Source: Chloroflexota bacterium (lineage in GTDB: Bacteria > Chloroflexota > Anaerolineae > JAAYEA01). Taken from it: a stretch of DNA of 64,000 nt. The position numbers and the translations under genes are program-made. The notes beneath the pieces were generated by a model. The model was not told where the DNA came from. It made no database searches and saw only the letters and a program-made list of their open reading frames with translations. Shown here piece by piece: positions 45,652 to 54,892 of this stretch (position 1 is the first letter of the stretch; every line of letters starts with the position of its first letter). Where the stretch lies: contig JAIOAV010000003.1 in NCBI GenBank assembly GCA_019873665.1, positions 46,788 through 110,787 of the forward strand. Reading direction: 5' to 3'.

Positions 45652-47733
45652 CTATTTGAGCGCTTGGCGGATTCCCGCGACGATCCGGCTCACACTCGGC
45701 ACCGCGGCGTCCTCCAGCGGCTCACTCATGGGCACCGGCACATCCAGCGCCGTAACGCGCACCATCGGCGCATCCAGCCAGTCGAAAGCCACCTCGTTGA
45801 TCAAAGTGAAGAGCTCGCTGACGAAACTGCCGGTCTTGTACGCTTCCGTCACGCCGACGATGCGCCCCGTCTTTTGCACCGACTTGACGATGGTGTCCAG
45901 GTCCAGTGGCTTGAGCGTGCGCGGGTCAATCACCTCGACACTGATCCCCTCCTTGGCGAGGATCTCAGCGGCTTCCAAAGCACGGTGCAGCATTCGCGAG
46001 TAAGCGACAACGGTAACATCGGTGCCCTCGCGTTTGACATCGGCCACGCCAAAAGGAATAATGTAGTCCTCCTCCGGCACCGGCCCCTTGACGCCATAGA
46101 GCACCTTGTGTTCGATGAACATCACCGGATTGTCATCGCGAATGGCCGCCTTCAGCAAGCCCTTGGCGTCATATGGCGTCGAAGGCATGACCACGAAGAT
46201 CCCCGGAAAGTGCAGCCATAGCGCCTCCAGGCTCTGGGAGTGGTGCGCGGCGATGGAGCGACCGGCTCCGCCTTCGGTGCGGATGACCATCGGCACGGTG
46301 GTTTTGCCGCCGAACATGTAGCGGTTCTTGGCGCCCTGATTGGCGATCTGATCCATCGCCAGCGGCGTGAAATCCACGTACATGATCTCTGCCACGGGAC
46401 GCATGCCCACCATGGCCGCGCCGACTGCCGCGCCGCCGATGATGGCTTCCGAAATCGGGGTATCGCGCACGCGCTCCGGGCCGAACTCCTCAAAAAGGCC
46501 CCGCGTTGCACCATAAGCGCCGCCATAGAGCCCCACGTCCTCGCCCATGACAAAGACGCGCTCATCGCGTCGCATCTCCTCGCGCAGCGCCTCCTGGATT
46601 GCCTGGCGATAGTCAATCTGCCGCATACCTTTGGACTGGCGGACTTGCTCGCGCAGCTTTTTCTCACGTTCCACATCGGCGGCCGTGGTGAATAAGGGAG
46701 CGTAGACGTCCTGCTCCACCTCTTCCGGCGCCGGGTTGGGCGATTTCAGAGCAAAGTCCACCGCTTGGTTTATCGCTTGCTCGGCCCTCGATTCCACCGC
46801 GTCCAGCTCCTGCTCGCTGGCAAGGCCGATCTTGAGCATGAACTCGCGCAGCGCCAGGATCGCATCACGGCTGCGCCATTCCGCTTCTTCTTCCTTGGTG
46901 CGATACTTGCGCGGATCGGAGCGCGAATGCCCATAGTAGCGGTAGGTCTTGCATTCGATGAGCGAAGGCCCCAACCCCTGGCGAGCGCGCTCCAAAGCCT
47001 CCTGCACCGCCGCGCGCACCGCCAGCACATTCATCCCGTCCACCACCTTGCCAGGGATGCCATAGGCGCAGGCGCGATCCGCAATGTCCGGTTTGGCCGA
47101 GGCGCAGCTAAAGGGCACAGACATGCCATAGAGGTTATTTTCCACCACATAGACCACAGGCAAACACCAGGTGGATGCCAGGTTCAGCGCCTCGTGAAAG
47201 TTGCCGGTGTTGGAGGCGCCATCGCCGAAAAAGCAGATCACGGCGCGATCCTCGCCCCGCATCTTGAGCGCCAGCGCCGCGCCGGTAGCCACCGGGATAT
47301 TGCCACCCACAATGCCGGTGGCGCCAAGGTTCCCCTTTTCCACATCGGCGATATGCATCGAGCCGCCGCGACCCTTGCAATAGCCGGTCGCCTTGCCACA
47401 AAGCTCGGCCATCATCTTGTTCAGGTGCTCCTGCTTGGCCTCGTCGCCCACCGCCAGGGAATCGCCACGGGCATGACAGTGGCCATGGCCGCGATGTGTG
47501 CTGGTGATAAGATCATCGTCGCGCATAGCGCTGATGGCGCCCACGGCGACCGCCTCCTCGCCAGCGTAGAGATGGGACGCCCCCTTGATGATGTCACGCC
47601 CCAACAGCTCGTAGACTGTGTCCTCAAAATAGCGGATCTCCCACATCTGTCGCAGATAGGTGAGCAACTGCTCTTTGGACAGGTTCTGCTCCTCGTATAG
47701 CCTTTCCCACTCCTGGATCTGTGCTTGTTCCAT
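45652..47733 (-). CDS. 2-oxoacid (pyruvate) dehydrogenase E1, alpha and beta fused
   Basis: 693 residues. The alpha half (1 to about 345) has the thiamine diphosphate motif GDG at 170-172 through NN at 199-200 (FFGDGASNTGNFHEAL .. VVENN), preceded by STHRGHGHCHARG. A short charged linker (about 345-370) joins the beta half (370-693), which has RVFVMGEDVGLYGGAYGAT, TPISEAIIGGAAVGAA and IDPRTLKPLD. Most bacteria keep the two chains separate. ATG 47733 with GAGG six bases upstream is used; a longer frame would overlap the kinase gene. It decarboxylates a 2-oxoacid and acylates the E2 lipoyl arm. Similarity is to the PdhA/AcoA group, so acetoin dehydrogenase is the main alternative. Confidence 0.92.
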   Translation of the reverse strand: MEQAQIQEWERLYEEQNLSKEQLLTYLRQMWEIRYFEDTVYELLGRDIIKGASHLYAGEEAVAVGAISAMRDDDLITSTHRGHGHCHARGDSLAVGDEAKQEHLNKMMAELCGKATGYCKGRGGSMHIADVEKGNLGATGIVGGNIPVATGAALALKMRGEDRAVICFFGDGASNTGNFHEALNLASTWCLPVVYVVENNLYGMSVPFSCASAKPDIADRACAYGIPGKVVDGMNVLAVRAAVQEALERARQGLGPSLIECKTYRYYGHSRSDPRKYRTKEEEAEWRSRDAILALREFMLKIGLASEQELDAVESRAEQAINQAVDFALKSPNPAPEEVEQDVYAPLFTTAADVEREKKLREQVRQSKGMRQIDYRQAIQEALREEMRRDERVFVMGEDVGLYGGAYGATRGLFEEFGPERVRDTPISEAIIGGAAVGAAMVGMRPVAEIMYVDFTPLAMDQIANQGAKNRYMFGGKTTVPMVIRTEGGAGRSIAAHHSQSLEALWLHFPGIFVVMPSTPYDAKGLLKAAIRDDNPVMFIEHKVLYGVKGPVPEEDYIIPFGVADVKREGTDVTVVAYSRMLHRALEAAEILAKEGISVEVIDPRTLKPLDLDTIVKSVQKTGRIVGVTEAYKTGSFVSELFTLINEVAFDWLDAPMVRVTALDVPVPMSEPLEDAAVPSVSRIVAGIRQALK

Positions 47734-47776
47734 ATTCACCCTCATCTGGTCTGATCCTGCCCATAGGGCAGGGACG

Positions 47777-49267
47777 TTATCCCGTTTTCTCTGTGGTGAT
47801 TTGCAGAAAACGCTGGTAGGCATCCTCCCATTCGGCACTGGGCTGCGGCGCGTATGTGGTTACATCAAACGAGCGCCGCACCAATTCGCGCCCCTCTTCC
47901 AGCGAGGCGATGTAACCGCGCGCCAAAGCCTGCATCAGGATATTGCCAATGGCTGTCGCCTCGAAGGGGCCAGCAGTCACGGGCAGGCCGGTGGCATCAG
48001 CGGTCAGTTGGTTGAGCAGCTTGTTGCGCGCGCCGCCACCCACGATGTTGATCGAATCCACGCGGCGACCAGTGATCTCCTCCATGCCCTTGATCGTCCA
48101 GCGGTACTTGAGCGCCAGGCTCTCCAGCGCCACGCGCACGACCGTGCCCACGCTCTCTGGCACCTGCTGCCCGGTCTTCTGGCAAAACTCGCGGATGCGC
48201 GCCGGCATGTCGCCGGGACGCAAGAACAACTCCGCATCCGGATCTACCACCGCCTGGAAAGGTGGCGCTTTCATCGCCAGCGCTGTTAGGTCGTCGTACG
48301 AGTACTCCTCTCCCATGGCAGCCCAGGTGCGGCGGCACTCCTGCACAAGCCATAGCCCCATGATGTTCTTCAAAAAGCGGAAGGTGCCGCCCACGCCGCC
48401 TTCGTTCGTAAAGTTATACGCCAGGCTCTTGGCCGTGATGATCGGCTCGCTCACCACCGTGCCGAGCAGCGACCACGTGCCGGAACTGATATAGGCATAA
48501 TGCTCGCCGCGCGCGGGCACCGCCGCCACCGCGGAGCCGGTGTCGTGGCACGCGGGCGCGATAACCTGCACGCCTTGCAGGCCAATTTCCTCAGCTAGAC
48601 TGGAGTGCAATGGGCCCAGCACCGTGCCCGGCGGGATGATCTCCGTGAGGATGTGCTTGGGCATCCCTAGCTGGTCAAAGAGCGCCCAGGACCAATCCCG
48701 TTGCCGGGGATCGTAGAACTGGCTCGTCGTCGCCTCGGTGAACTCGCACGCCTTGCGTCCGGTCAGCCAGAAGTTGAAGAGATCCGGTATCATCAGCAGC
48801 GTGTCAGCCACTTCCAGCAACGGGGATCGGGCGAGCACCATCGAGTAGAGCTGGCAAAGCGTGTTGATCTCCATGAACTGAATGCCGGTGCGCGCAAAGA
48901 CCTCGTCGCGCGGCACGCGCTTGAAAACCTCCTCGTACATCCCCTCGGTCCGAATGTCGCGGTAATGATAGGGATTGCCAAGAAGGTTACCCTGCCTGTC
49001 CAGCAGCGCAAAGTCCACCCCCCAAGTGTCCACACCGACGCCAGCCGCGTCTGCGCCATACTCTTTGGCATAAAGGCCCAGCGCAGCGCGCATCTCGGCA
49101 AAGAGGCGCAGGACATCCCAGTGCAGGTGGCCAAGGATGCGCACCGGGCCATTGGCGAAACGGTGCAATTCGGCCAGCGTGAGCTTGTCGCCATTTAGCT
49201 GCCCCACGACGGCGCGCCCGCTTTCTGCGCCCAAGTCGAATGCGATCAAGTTGGCCGTTGACGACAT
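47777..49267 (-). CDS. rhaB: FGGY-family carbohydrate kinase, rhamnulokinase
   Basis: A 496-residue sugar kinase. The phosphate loop NLIAFDLGAESGRAVVG is the RhaB form (Gly-Ala-Glu-Ser-Gly-Arg). GVDTWGVDFALLD, the catalytic Asp in PACHDTGSAVAAVP, and the ATP site INIVGGGARNKLLNQLTAD and GPFEATAIGN also agree with rhamnulokinase, which phosphorylates L-rhamnulose at O1. Two ATGs are possible; 49267 has better spacing from GGAGG than 49273. Isomerase and aldolase for the same pathway lie upstream in the operon. Confidence 0.93.
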   Translation of the reverse strand: MSSTANLIAFDLGAESGRAVVGQLNGDKLTLAELHRFANGPVRILGHLHWDVLRLFAEMRAALGLYAKEYGADAAGVGVDTWGVDFALLDRQGNLLGNPYHYRDIRTEGMYEEVFKRVPRDEVFARTGIQFMEINTLCQLYSMVLARSPLLEVADTLLMIPDLFNFWLTGRKACEFTEATTSQFYDPRQRDWSWALFDQLGMPKHILTEIIPPGTVLGPLHSSLAEEIGLQGVQVIAPACHDTGSAVAAVPARGEHYAYISSGTWSLLGTVVSEPIITAKSLAYNFTNEGGVGGTFRFLKNIMGLWLVQECRRTWAAMGEEYSYDDLTALAMKAPPFQAVVDPDAELFLRPGDMPARIREFCQKTGQQVPESVGTVVRVALESLALKYRWTIKGMEEITGRRVDSINIVGGGARNKLLNQLTADATGLPVTAGPFEATAIGNILMQALARGYIASLEEGRELVRRSFDVTTYAPQPSAEWEDAYQRFLQITTEKTG

Positions 49268-49298
49268 CGGCATCTCCCTCCTTGTTCAGCACTCTGCT

Positions 49299-50258
49299 TT
49301 AACGACCCAATAGCCGATCAATCTCTGCCATCTGCTCTTGGCGCAGAGGGCCGTAATGCATCGCCTGCACATTCTCTTCCACTTGCGCCACCGTCTTGAA
49401 GCCGGGAATGGGAATCGTCTTATCACTCTTGGCCCACAGCCATCCCAGCGCACCCTGCGCGAGAGTGCGCCCTTCGGCGGTCAAGACATCGCGCACTTTT
49501 GCCAGTGCCGCCAACTGCTCTGCCACTGTCCCACGACGGAAATCCCAGCCATGGCGCACGTCGTCCGACGGCAAGCTCGAGTCGGCGGTGAACTTGCCCG
49601 TGAGCAGACCCTTCGCCAGCGGGCTGCGGTTGATGCTCGCCAGACCATGACTCTCGCAGACAGCCAGCGTCTCCAGATTGCCCTCAAAGATGTTCAGTCG
49701 TTGCTGGATGGCCGCACAGTGCGGCCCTGCCGCAAAGATGCGAGCACGCGCCGGATCGTCGGTGCTCCAGCCATAAGCGCGGATCTTGCCCGCCGCCACC
49801 AGCTCTTCCAGCGTGTCTCGCACGGCAGGCGCTTCGTCCATATCATAGTTGCCTACGTGGAACTGGTAGAGGTCAATATAGTCCACATTGAGCCGACGCA
49901 GGCTCGCTTCGCACGCCTGCCGGATATACGCCGGGCTCCCATCCGCGCCGACGATCTGACGGGTGTCCGCGTCAAAGACGTTGCCGAACTTGGTGGCGAT
50001 AACCACCTTGTCCCGATAGCGCGGCAGGATGCGACCCAACAGCGTCTCGCTATGCCCTGTGCCATAGACATCCGCCGTATCGAAGAAGGTAACGCCCATC
50101 TCCAATGCCCGCTGGATGGCGCGCAGCGACTGCTCGTCATCCACCTGTCCCCAGCCGACCGGCTGATCGCCGCGCCACATAGGTCCGCCGATCGCCCAGC
50201 AGCCGAGACCCATCGCTGTCACCGCAATGCCACTCCGTCCCAATTCCCGCATGAACAT
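49299..50258 (-). CDS. Aldo/keto reductase
   Basis: A 319-residue NADPH-dependent barrel oxidoreductase without Fe-S extension. The tetrad is Asp and Tyr in FFDTADVYGTGHSE, Lys in VIATKFGN and His in LYQFHVGN. The NADPH-binding end is TIPIPGFKTVAQVEENV. In a rhamnose operon it may reduce L-lactaldehyde to 1,2-propanediol or act on the sugar; this is inference. AAGGAG lies upstream of ATG 50258. Confidence 0.92.
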   Translation of the reverse strand: MFMRELGRSGIAVTAMGLGCWAIGGPMWRGDQPVGWGQVDDEQSLRAIQRALEMGVTFFDTADVYGTGHSETLLGRILPRYRDKVVIATKFGNVFDADTRQIVGADGSPAYIRQACEASLRRLNVDYIDLYQFHVGNYDMDEAPAVRDTLEELVAAGKIRAYGWSTDDPARARIFAAGPHCAAIQQRLNIFEGNLETLAVCESHGLASINRSPLAKGLLTGKFTADSSLPSDDVRHGWDFRRGTVAEQLAALAKVRDVLTAEGRTLAQGALGWLWAKSDKTIPIPGFKTVAQVEENVQAMHYGPLRQEQMAEIDRLLGR

Positions 50259-50299
50259 GGACCGCTCCTTCTGGAAAGGCTGCCGGGGTTCGGTAACTT

Positions 50300-51088
50300 C
50301 TACCGCATCTCCTGGCCGCCGGTGACGTTGATAGCCTGCCCGGTCATATAACTGGCTTGATCCGACGCGAGAAAGACCATCACATTTGCCACATCTTCAT
50401 AGGTGCAGCCCCGACCCAGTGGGACCTGATCGAGATATCGTTGCCGCACCTCTTCCTTGGAGATGCCCAGCCGCTTGGAGTACTGATCATAGAGACTATC
50501 CACCCATAGAGGCGAGTCCAGCAGATTGCCTGGGCAGATGGCGTTGACCCGCACATTGTAAGGCGCAAGGTCCAGCGCGATACTTTGCGTCAGGCCAATG
50601 CCGCCGAATTTGGACGCAGCATACGCCGAGTTCTTGTAGCTCCCCTTTTTGCCGGACTTGCTGTTGATCTGAATGATGACGCCGCTCTTTTGCTCTTTCA
50701 TCACCTTGGCGGCGGCCTTGGCGCAGATAAAGTAGCCGACGAGGTTAACCTCGATCACAAAACGCCAGGCATCCACCGGGAACTCGGTGATCTCAAAGGC
50801 CTTCAGGACGCCAGCATTAGCCACCAGAATGTCGAGCCGACCAAAGGTCGCAACGGTGTCGGCCACCATCTTTTCTACCTGGTCTTCTTTTGTTACATCT
50901 ACCTTCATCGCCAACGCGCGCCGGCCCTTCTCTGCCTCGATCCTGGCCGCTACCTTCTGTGCGTTATCCTCGCGGATGTCAGCGACAACCACGTGCGCCC
51001 CTTCGTCAGCCAACCGATACGCCAAAGCTTCACCCAGGCCCTGGCCAGCCCCGGTAACGATGGCTATCCGATCCTGCAACTGCTTCAC
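50300..51088 (-). CDS. Short-chain dehydrogenase/reductase, sugar- or polyol-type
   Basis: A 262-residue SDR. The cofactor loop is IVTGAGQGLGEALA, the Asp (VVADIRED) suggests NAD, then NAG at LVANAGVLK. The catalytic Ser lies in IINS or NSKSG, and Tyr-xxx-Lys in SAYAASKFG. The sequence resembles sorbitol-6-phosphate and rhamnose dehydrogenases. The start is GTG 51088 with AAGGAG eight bases upstream; the ATG at 51109 would place that site inside the gene. It lies between the large MDR dehydrogenase and an aldo/keto reductase, so three different dehydrogenases are in a row. Confidence 0.9.
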   Translation of the reverse strand: MKQLQDRIAIVTGAGQGLGEALAYRLADEGAHVVVADIREDNAQKVAARIEAEKGRRALAMKVDVTKEDQVEKMVADTVATFGRLDILVANAGVLKAFEITEFPVDAWRFVIEVNLVGYFICAKAAAKVMKEQKSGVIIQINSKSGKKGSYKNSAYAASKFGGIGLTQSIALDLAPYNVRVNAICPGNLLDSPLWVDSLYDQYSKRLGISKEEVRQRYLDQVPLGRGCTYEDVANVMVFLASDQASYMTGQAINVTGGQEMR

Positions 51089-51111
51089 TTTTGCCGCTCC
51101 TTCTCCCATCT

Positions 51112-52863
51112 CTATGCCCCGGGCAACATCTCGCGCAAGAGCTCATCCTCCGCCTCTTTGGTCCAGATGCTGCCTCGTTCCAGCCGCTTGTACACTTGCG
51201 GCAGGCGGTCAGCCAGCTCAGGCAGAGTTGTCAGCGGGAGCTCAGCGATATGTGGGTAGATCACGACTTTGCCGGGAAAGCGGCTTTCCGCCACCGCCTG
51301 CAACCCATCATAGGCGCCACTCAGGCTGGCGACAGCGGCGACCACCTGCGAGGGGTACAGCGCACCTGTCTCGGCGCGGCGCAGCGTGCGTCGCATATCG
51401 TCAATGCTCGAGCCGCTACTGCCGGTGAAACGCACGCCCATCCGGTAAACCGGCGTGAGGTCGAGCGTGGCCATTGTGCCGCGCGAGAGGCCGGCAAAGA
51501 TATTCACCACGCCATCCTGGCCGATAAACGGCATCGCCGCCTCCACCGCCTTTGGCGTTGGCGCTGTAACGACGATGTCATCAAAGCCATGCGGCGCGAT
51601 CTCGCGCAGTTTGGCATAGAACCCCTCTCGCCCCAACGCCTCTTCGCTCAGGCAATACAACACGACGCTGCGCGAGGCGGCCAGCGGCTCGAACTTGCGC
51701 GCAAAGTCGCCCATGCGGCGCGACACCAGATCATGTGCCACAACCGTCGCCGGCCGCTCCGGCGACTCGATGGCATACTGCACAAGCATCTGTCCCATCG
51801 GGCCCGCCGCGCCCAGGAACCAAGCCCTCCCTCCTGCCTTGACCTGAGTGCGAATCGGTCGGTAGGCTTCCGCGATCGTGGCCGACGTTGTGCCGACGAT
51901 GGAGATGTGATCATAGTGCAGCCGCCCCACGTCCACCTGCACCGGACGCGGCATGGGCCTGTCCGCCACAATGTTGAGCACGCCGCCATCTGCCAGAGAC
52001 GTGAGCCCCGCCTCGACTACATCGGCGTCGGCTCCCAGCACAACGACGTCATCCAGACCCTCACCGCCGGCGATTGCTTTCGCCTTGGCAAACGCTGCGC
52101 CATCCCACGCGAGCTCGCTCACCGGGACGCCCCACTGGGCCGTGTGCGCCCGCACTTGCGCCTCGAGATCGGCGGGCACGTTCGTGAGCAGGATATGACG
52201 TGGCTTTTCCCCTTGCGCCCATGGCTGCCCCAATGCATAAGCGCGCTCCCGACCCGCTGCCGTGCCGATGATCCACACCACGCCATCACGAGCCCAGTGT
52301 GGCCGGTAGTTGATGTGATAAGCCGCTTCGACACACGACCATGGCTCGGTCAGCGCGACAGAAGCGTATGGCAGGTCCGCGTGAATCGGCAGCAGATAGC
52401 ATCCCTCGTCGCCATGCAGCACCTCGTCGCCGACGACGTTGTATTGCGCCAGACCGCCGGGCAGGACATAGCCATACGCATAGGTCTCACCCTTGATGTA
52501 GATGTCGGCCTGGATAATAAAGCGCTGTCCCACCTGAAACTGATCACGCAGGTTCGCGCCTACGCCAACCACCGTCAGCGCCACCTCGTGGCCCAGGATG
52601 ACCGGGTTTGCCTGCATGTCACGGCCCTGCAGACGCGGATGGGTATTACCCGCCTTGATCACCTTGACATCCGAAAAGCAGAGGCCCACCGCATCATGCC
52701 GGATGAGCAGCTCATCCGGGCCATAGCTGGGCACGGGCACCTTGACCGGCTTGCCATCGCGGCCAAGGTTCTCGAACCCCGCGCCATAGAGCGGCCACAC
52801 CCACATCTCAGTCGGGATCGGCAGCTCCGCCGCTTTGTATCTCTCCAGGATATCTTTGACCAT
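51112..52863 (-). CDS. Zinc alcohol-dehydrogenase-like protein with a duplicated Rossmann domain
   Basis: 583 residues, against about 340-360 for normal medium-chain dehydrogenases. The GroES-like catalytic half (1 to about 190) has the zinc ligands Cys62 (GLCFSDVK), His92-Glu93 (LGHEVAL) and Glu173 (TEPWSC). There is no four-cysteine structural-zinc lobe. Two nucleotide-binding-like units follow: one at about 193-335 (GVVWIIGTAAGRERA, with a poor glycine motif) and a second at about 343-500 with a clean loop FLGAAGPMGQMLVQ. The C-terminus (about 505-583) returns to MDR-like sequence. AGGAG precedes ATG 52863. The family is assigned; the reaction (perhaps on a deoxysugar or its phosphate) is unknown. 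Confidence 0.88.
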   Translation of the reverse strand: MVKDILERYKAAELPIPTEMWVWPLYGAGFENLGRDGKPVKVPVPSYGPDELLIRHDAVGLCFSDVKVIKAGNTHPRLQGRDMQANPVILGHEVALTVVGVGANLRDQFQVGQRFIIQADIYIKGETYAYGYVLPGGLAQYNVVGDEVLHGDEGCYLLPIHADLPYASVALTEPWSCVEAAYHINYRPHWARDGVVWIIGTAAGRERAYALGQPWAQGEKPRHILLTNVPADLEAQVRAHTAQWGVPVSELAWDGAAFAKAKAIAGGEGLDDVVVLGADADVVEAGLTSLADGGVLNIVADRPMPRPVQVDVGRLHYDHISIVGTTSATIAEAYRPIRTQVKAGGRAWFLGAAGPMGQMLVQYAIESPERPATVVAHDLVSRRMGDFARKFEPLAASRSVVLYCLSEEALGREGFYAKLREIAPHGFDDIVVTAPTPKAVEAAMPFIGQDGVVNIFAGLSRGTMATLDLTPVYRMGVRFTGSSGSSIDDMRRTLRRAETGALYPSQVVAAVASLSGAYDGLQAVAESRFPGKVVIYPHIAELPLTTLPELADRLPQVYKRLERGSIWTKEAEDELLREMLPGA

Positions 52864-52873
52864 CACAGACTCC

Positions 52874-53635
52874 TCACTTTAGCAACTTGCGCCGGTATTC
52901 CTCATCAGGGCGCGTGTGGATGCGATCCACCTGGGCGGGCGTGAGAAAGTGCGGCCCGCCGAGCGCGTAGCTGCCCAGCAGGATGCGCGCCGCTTTGTCC
53001 ATCATGCAGGTGATGTTCTCCGCCTCCTGAGCGCTCCGCCCCAATGCCACCAGCCCATGATTTTGGATGAGCACGACCTTGGGCATCTGGCCGTAGTCGT
53101 TCTGATAAGTCAACATCGCCTCCCTGATCTTGCGCGCCAGCGGGATGCCTGGATCAGTGTATGGCACATAGGCGGGAGCGGGGCCGCAGATCACGATCTC
53201 GTCCGGAAAGAGCCGGCCAGAGATCGCCTCTTCCACCCGCTGCGAGCAGAGGATCGCGTTCACGGCGGTGGGATGGGTATGCGCCACAAAGCTGGCGCCG
53301 CCCAGCGTCAACATCAGGGCGTGCATCACCGTCTCCACCGATGGGTGCGCCGGATCGTCCGGGTTCACCTTGGCGGCGATCAGCTCTTGCTTGATCTGGC
53401 TATCGGTCAGATCCCCCATCTCCAGGATCTGCAGGGTGCACGACAGGTTGACGAGGACGAATGTCCCCGCGTCCGCCGTACCCAGCTCCTTGCCACTGGC
53501 TTTGACCCAGAAGGTCTGATCGTCCACTCGCGCCGACGTGTTCCCCTCGCCCAGGATGGCGAATTCCCGGGTCGGGTCGCCAATGCGCCGCGACAGGGCG
53601 ATCAAGGCGTTCAATATTGTCTCTTTGTCAGGCAT
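52874..53635 (-). CDS. Class II aldolase, probable rhamnulose-1-phosphate aldolase
   Basis: 253 residues. The substrate loop AILGEGNTSARV, phosphate site KASGKELG and zinc histidines in FVAHTHPTAVNA plus IQNHGLVALG are present. The GEGNTSA form is the one in the aldolase part of rhamnulose-1-phosphate aldolase/lactaldehyde dehydrogenase proteins; here the dehydrogenase part is absent. Product would be DHAP and L-lactaldehyde. GAGAGGG precedes ATG 53635, 13 bp after the isomerase stop; longer in-frame starts would overlap that gene. Confidence 0.88.
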   Translation of the reverse strand: MPDKETILNALIALSRRIGDPTREFAILGEGNTSARVDDQTFWVKASGKELGTADAGTFVLVNLSCTLQILEMGDLTDSQIKQELIAAKVNPDDPAHPSVETVMHALMLTLGGASFVAHTHPTAVNAILCSQRVEEAISGRLFPDEIVICGPAPAYVPYTDPGIPLARKIREAMLTYQNDYGQMPKVVLIQNHGLVALGRSAQEAENITCMMDKAARILLGSYALGGPHFLTPAQVDRIHTRPDEEYRRKLLK

Positions 53636-53648
53636 GACGCGTCCCTCT

Positions 53649-54881
53649 CTAGCCGGGATACCCTGATTCGGCTTCACCAGCGGGAAGGCTGCGCTCAGCC
53701 GTGATCTTGGCCGCATACCCACTCATGCGATAGGCAGCCAGCGGGTCGGGGTGCAACCCCATCTCCTGGCGTACCTGCGCCAACAGCGGCCGGACATCAG
53801 TGCGGTAGGCATCCAGTAGCAGGTTCTCTGCATCCACGACGCGCCCCTCATTCTGCGCCGCCCGCAACGCCGCGCGATCCACAAGGAGCGCCTGCGCATA
53901 GGCGATCTGGATGTTCATAACCGACTGGATCGTAGCCTCGATCTTGCCCTTGATGTTGTGCGACTGGTCAATCATGTAAGCGATTGCCTTGGTAGTGGCG
54001 GCAGTGCTTTCATCCTCGGCGGCTACCAGCTCGTTGAAGATCAGGAAAAGCTCGTAAGGATTGATGGAGCCGACGGTGAGGTCATCGTCACCATACTTCT
54101 TGGCGTTAAAGTGAAATCCGCCCATCTTCCCTTCGTCAATCAGAAAGGCGACGATCTGCTCAATGTTCGTGCCCAGAGGATGATGCCCTAGGTCCACCAA
54201 CACCTGCGCCTGGGGGCCCAGCTTGGTGGCGAACGAGTAAGCCATGCCCCAATCGCCGATATCGGTCATGTAAAAGGCCGGCTCGAAGAATTTGTACTCG
54301 ATGAGCATGCGCATATCGGACGGCATTGCCCTATACACCTCAGCCAAAGCCTCGGCCATATAATGCTTGCGCGTCCGAATATCGCCCTGCCCCGGGTAGT
54401 TGGTCCCATCGGCGAACCAGAGGCTCAACACCTTAGAGCCGATCGTCTTGGCGATCTCCACACACTCTAGCATATGAGCGATCGCCATACGGCGAATCGC
54501 CGGATCGGCATTGGTCACGCTGCCGAGCTTGTACTCGTCCTCTTGAAAGAGATTGGGGTTCACTGCCCCCAGGCGTAGTCCCAGACTTGCCGCATATTGC
54601 GCCAGAGCGTGGTAGTCGTCCACCTTGTCCCAGGGGATGTGGATCGCCACCGTCGGGCAGACGCCGGTGAACTTGTGCACCTGCGCCGCATCCGCCAGTT
54701 TCTCATAGATGTTATGCGCAGCGGCGGGCTGCCGAAAGACCTTGAACCGCGTCCCCGAATCGCCATAGCCCCATGAAGGCGTCTCGATGCGTTGCGCTTT
54801 CAGCGCTGCTTTGACCTTGACCAGGTCAACACCCCTACTGGCCAACTGCTCGGCAAGGACTGCATAGGCTTTTTCGTGCAT
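53649..54881 (-). CDS. rhaI: L-rhamnose isomerase
   Basis: A 410-residue xylose-isomerase-like barrel of the Pseudomonas stutzeri L-rhamnose isomerase type, not the E. coli RhaA type. Blocks: [61 protein letters not shown], and [19 protein letters not shown], which hold the metal-binding Glu, Asp and His residues. It converts L-rhamnose to L-rhamnulose. GGAGCGAGCC precedes the ATG, 11 bp after lpd. It opens the rhamnose part of the operon. Confidence 0.93.
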   Translation of the reverse strand: MHEKAYAVLAEQLASRGVDLVKVKAALKAQRIETPSWGYGDSGTRFKVFRQPAAAHNIYEKLADAAQVHKFTGVCPTVAIHIPWDKVDDYHALAQYAASLGLRLGAVNPNLFQEDEYKLGSVTNADPAIRRMAIAHMLECVEIAKTIGSKVLSLWFADGTNYPGQGDIRTRKHYMAEALAEVYRAMPSDMRMLIEYKFFEPAFYMTDIGDWGMAYSFATKLGPQAQVLVDLGHHPLGTNIEQIVAFLIDEGKMGGFHFNAKKYGDDDLTVGSINPYELFLIFNELVAAEDESTAATTKAIAYMIDQSHNIKGKIEATIQSVMNIQIAYAQALLVDRAALRAAQNEGRVVDAENLLLDAYRTDVRPLLAQVRQEMGLHPDPLAAYRMSGYAAKITAERSLPAGEAESGYPG

Positions 54882-54892
54882 GGCTCGCTCCT

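Noticed and set aside
47734..47838. A 35-codon N-terminal extension of the fused E1.
   Set aside because: It overlaps the rhamnulokinase gene end and lacks a ribosome site; ATG 47733 has GAGG at good distance.
51091..52944. A 617-codon open frame on the plus strand opposite the MDR dehydrogenase, and similar long antisense frames at 8528-9976, 10133-11113, 29051-30247, 34546-35541, 37593-38717, 46765-47700 and 49338-50351.
   Set aside because: They lie exactly opposite genes with clear family motifs, lack ribosome sites and have Arg/His/Ala-rich low-information sequence. They are a result of high GC and third-position bias.
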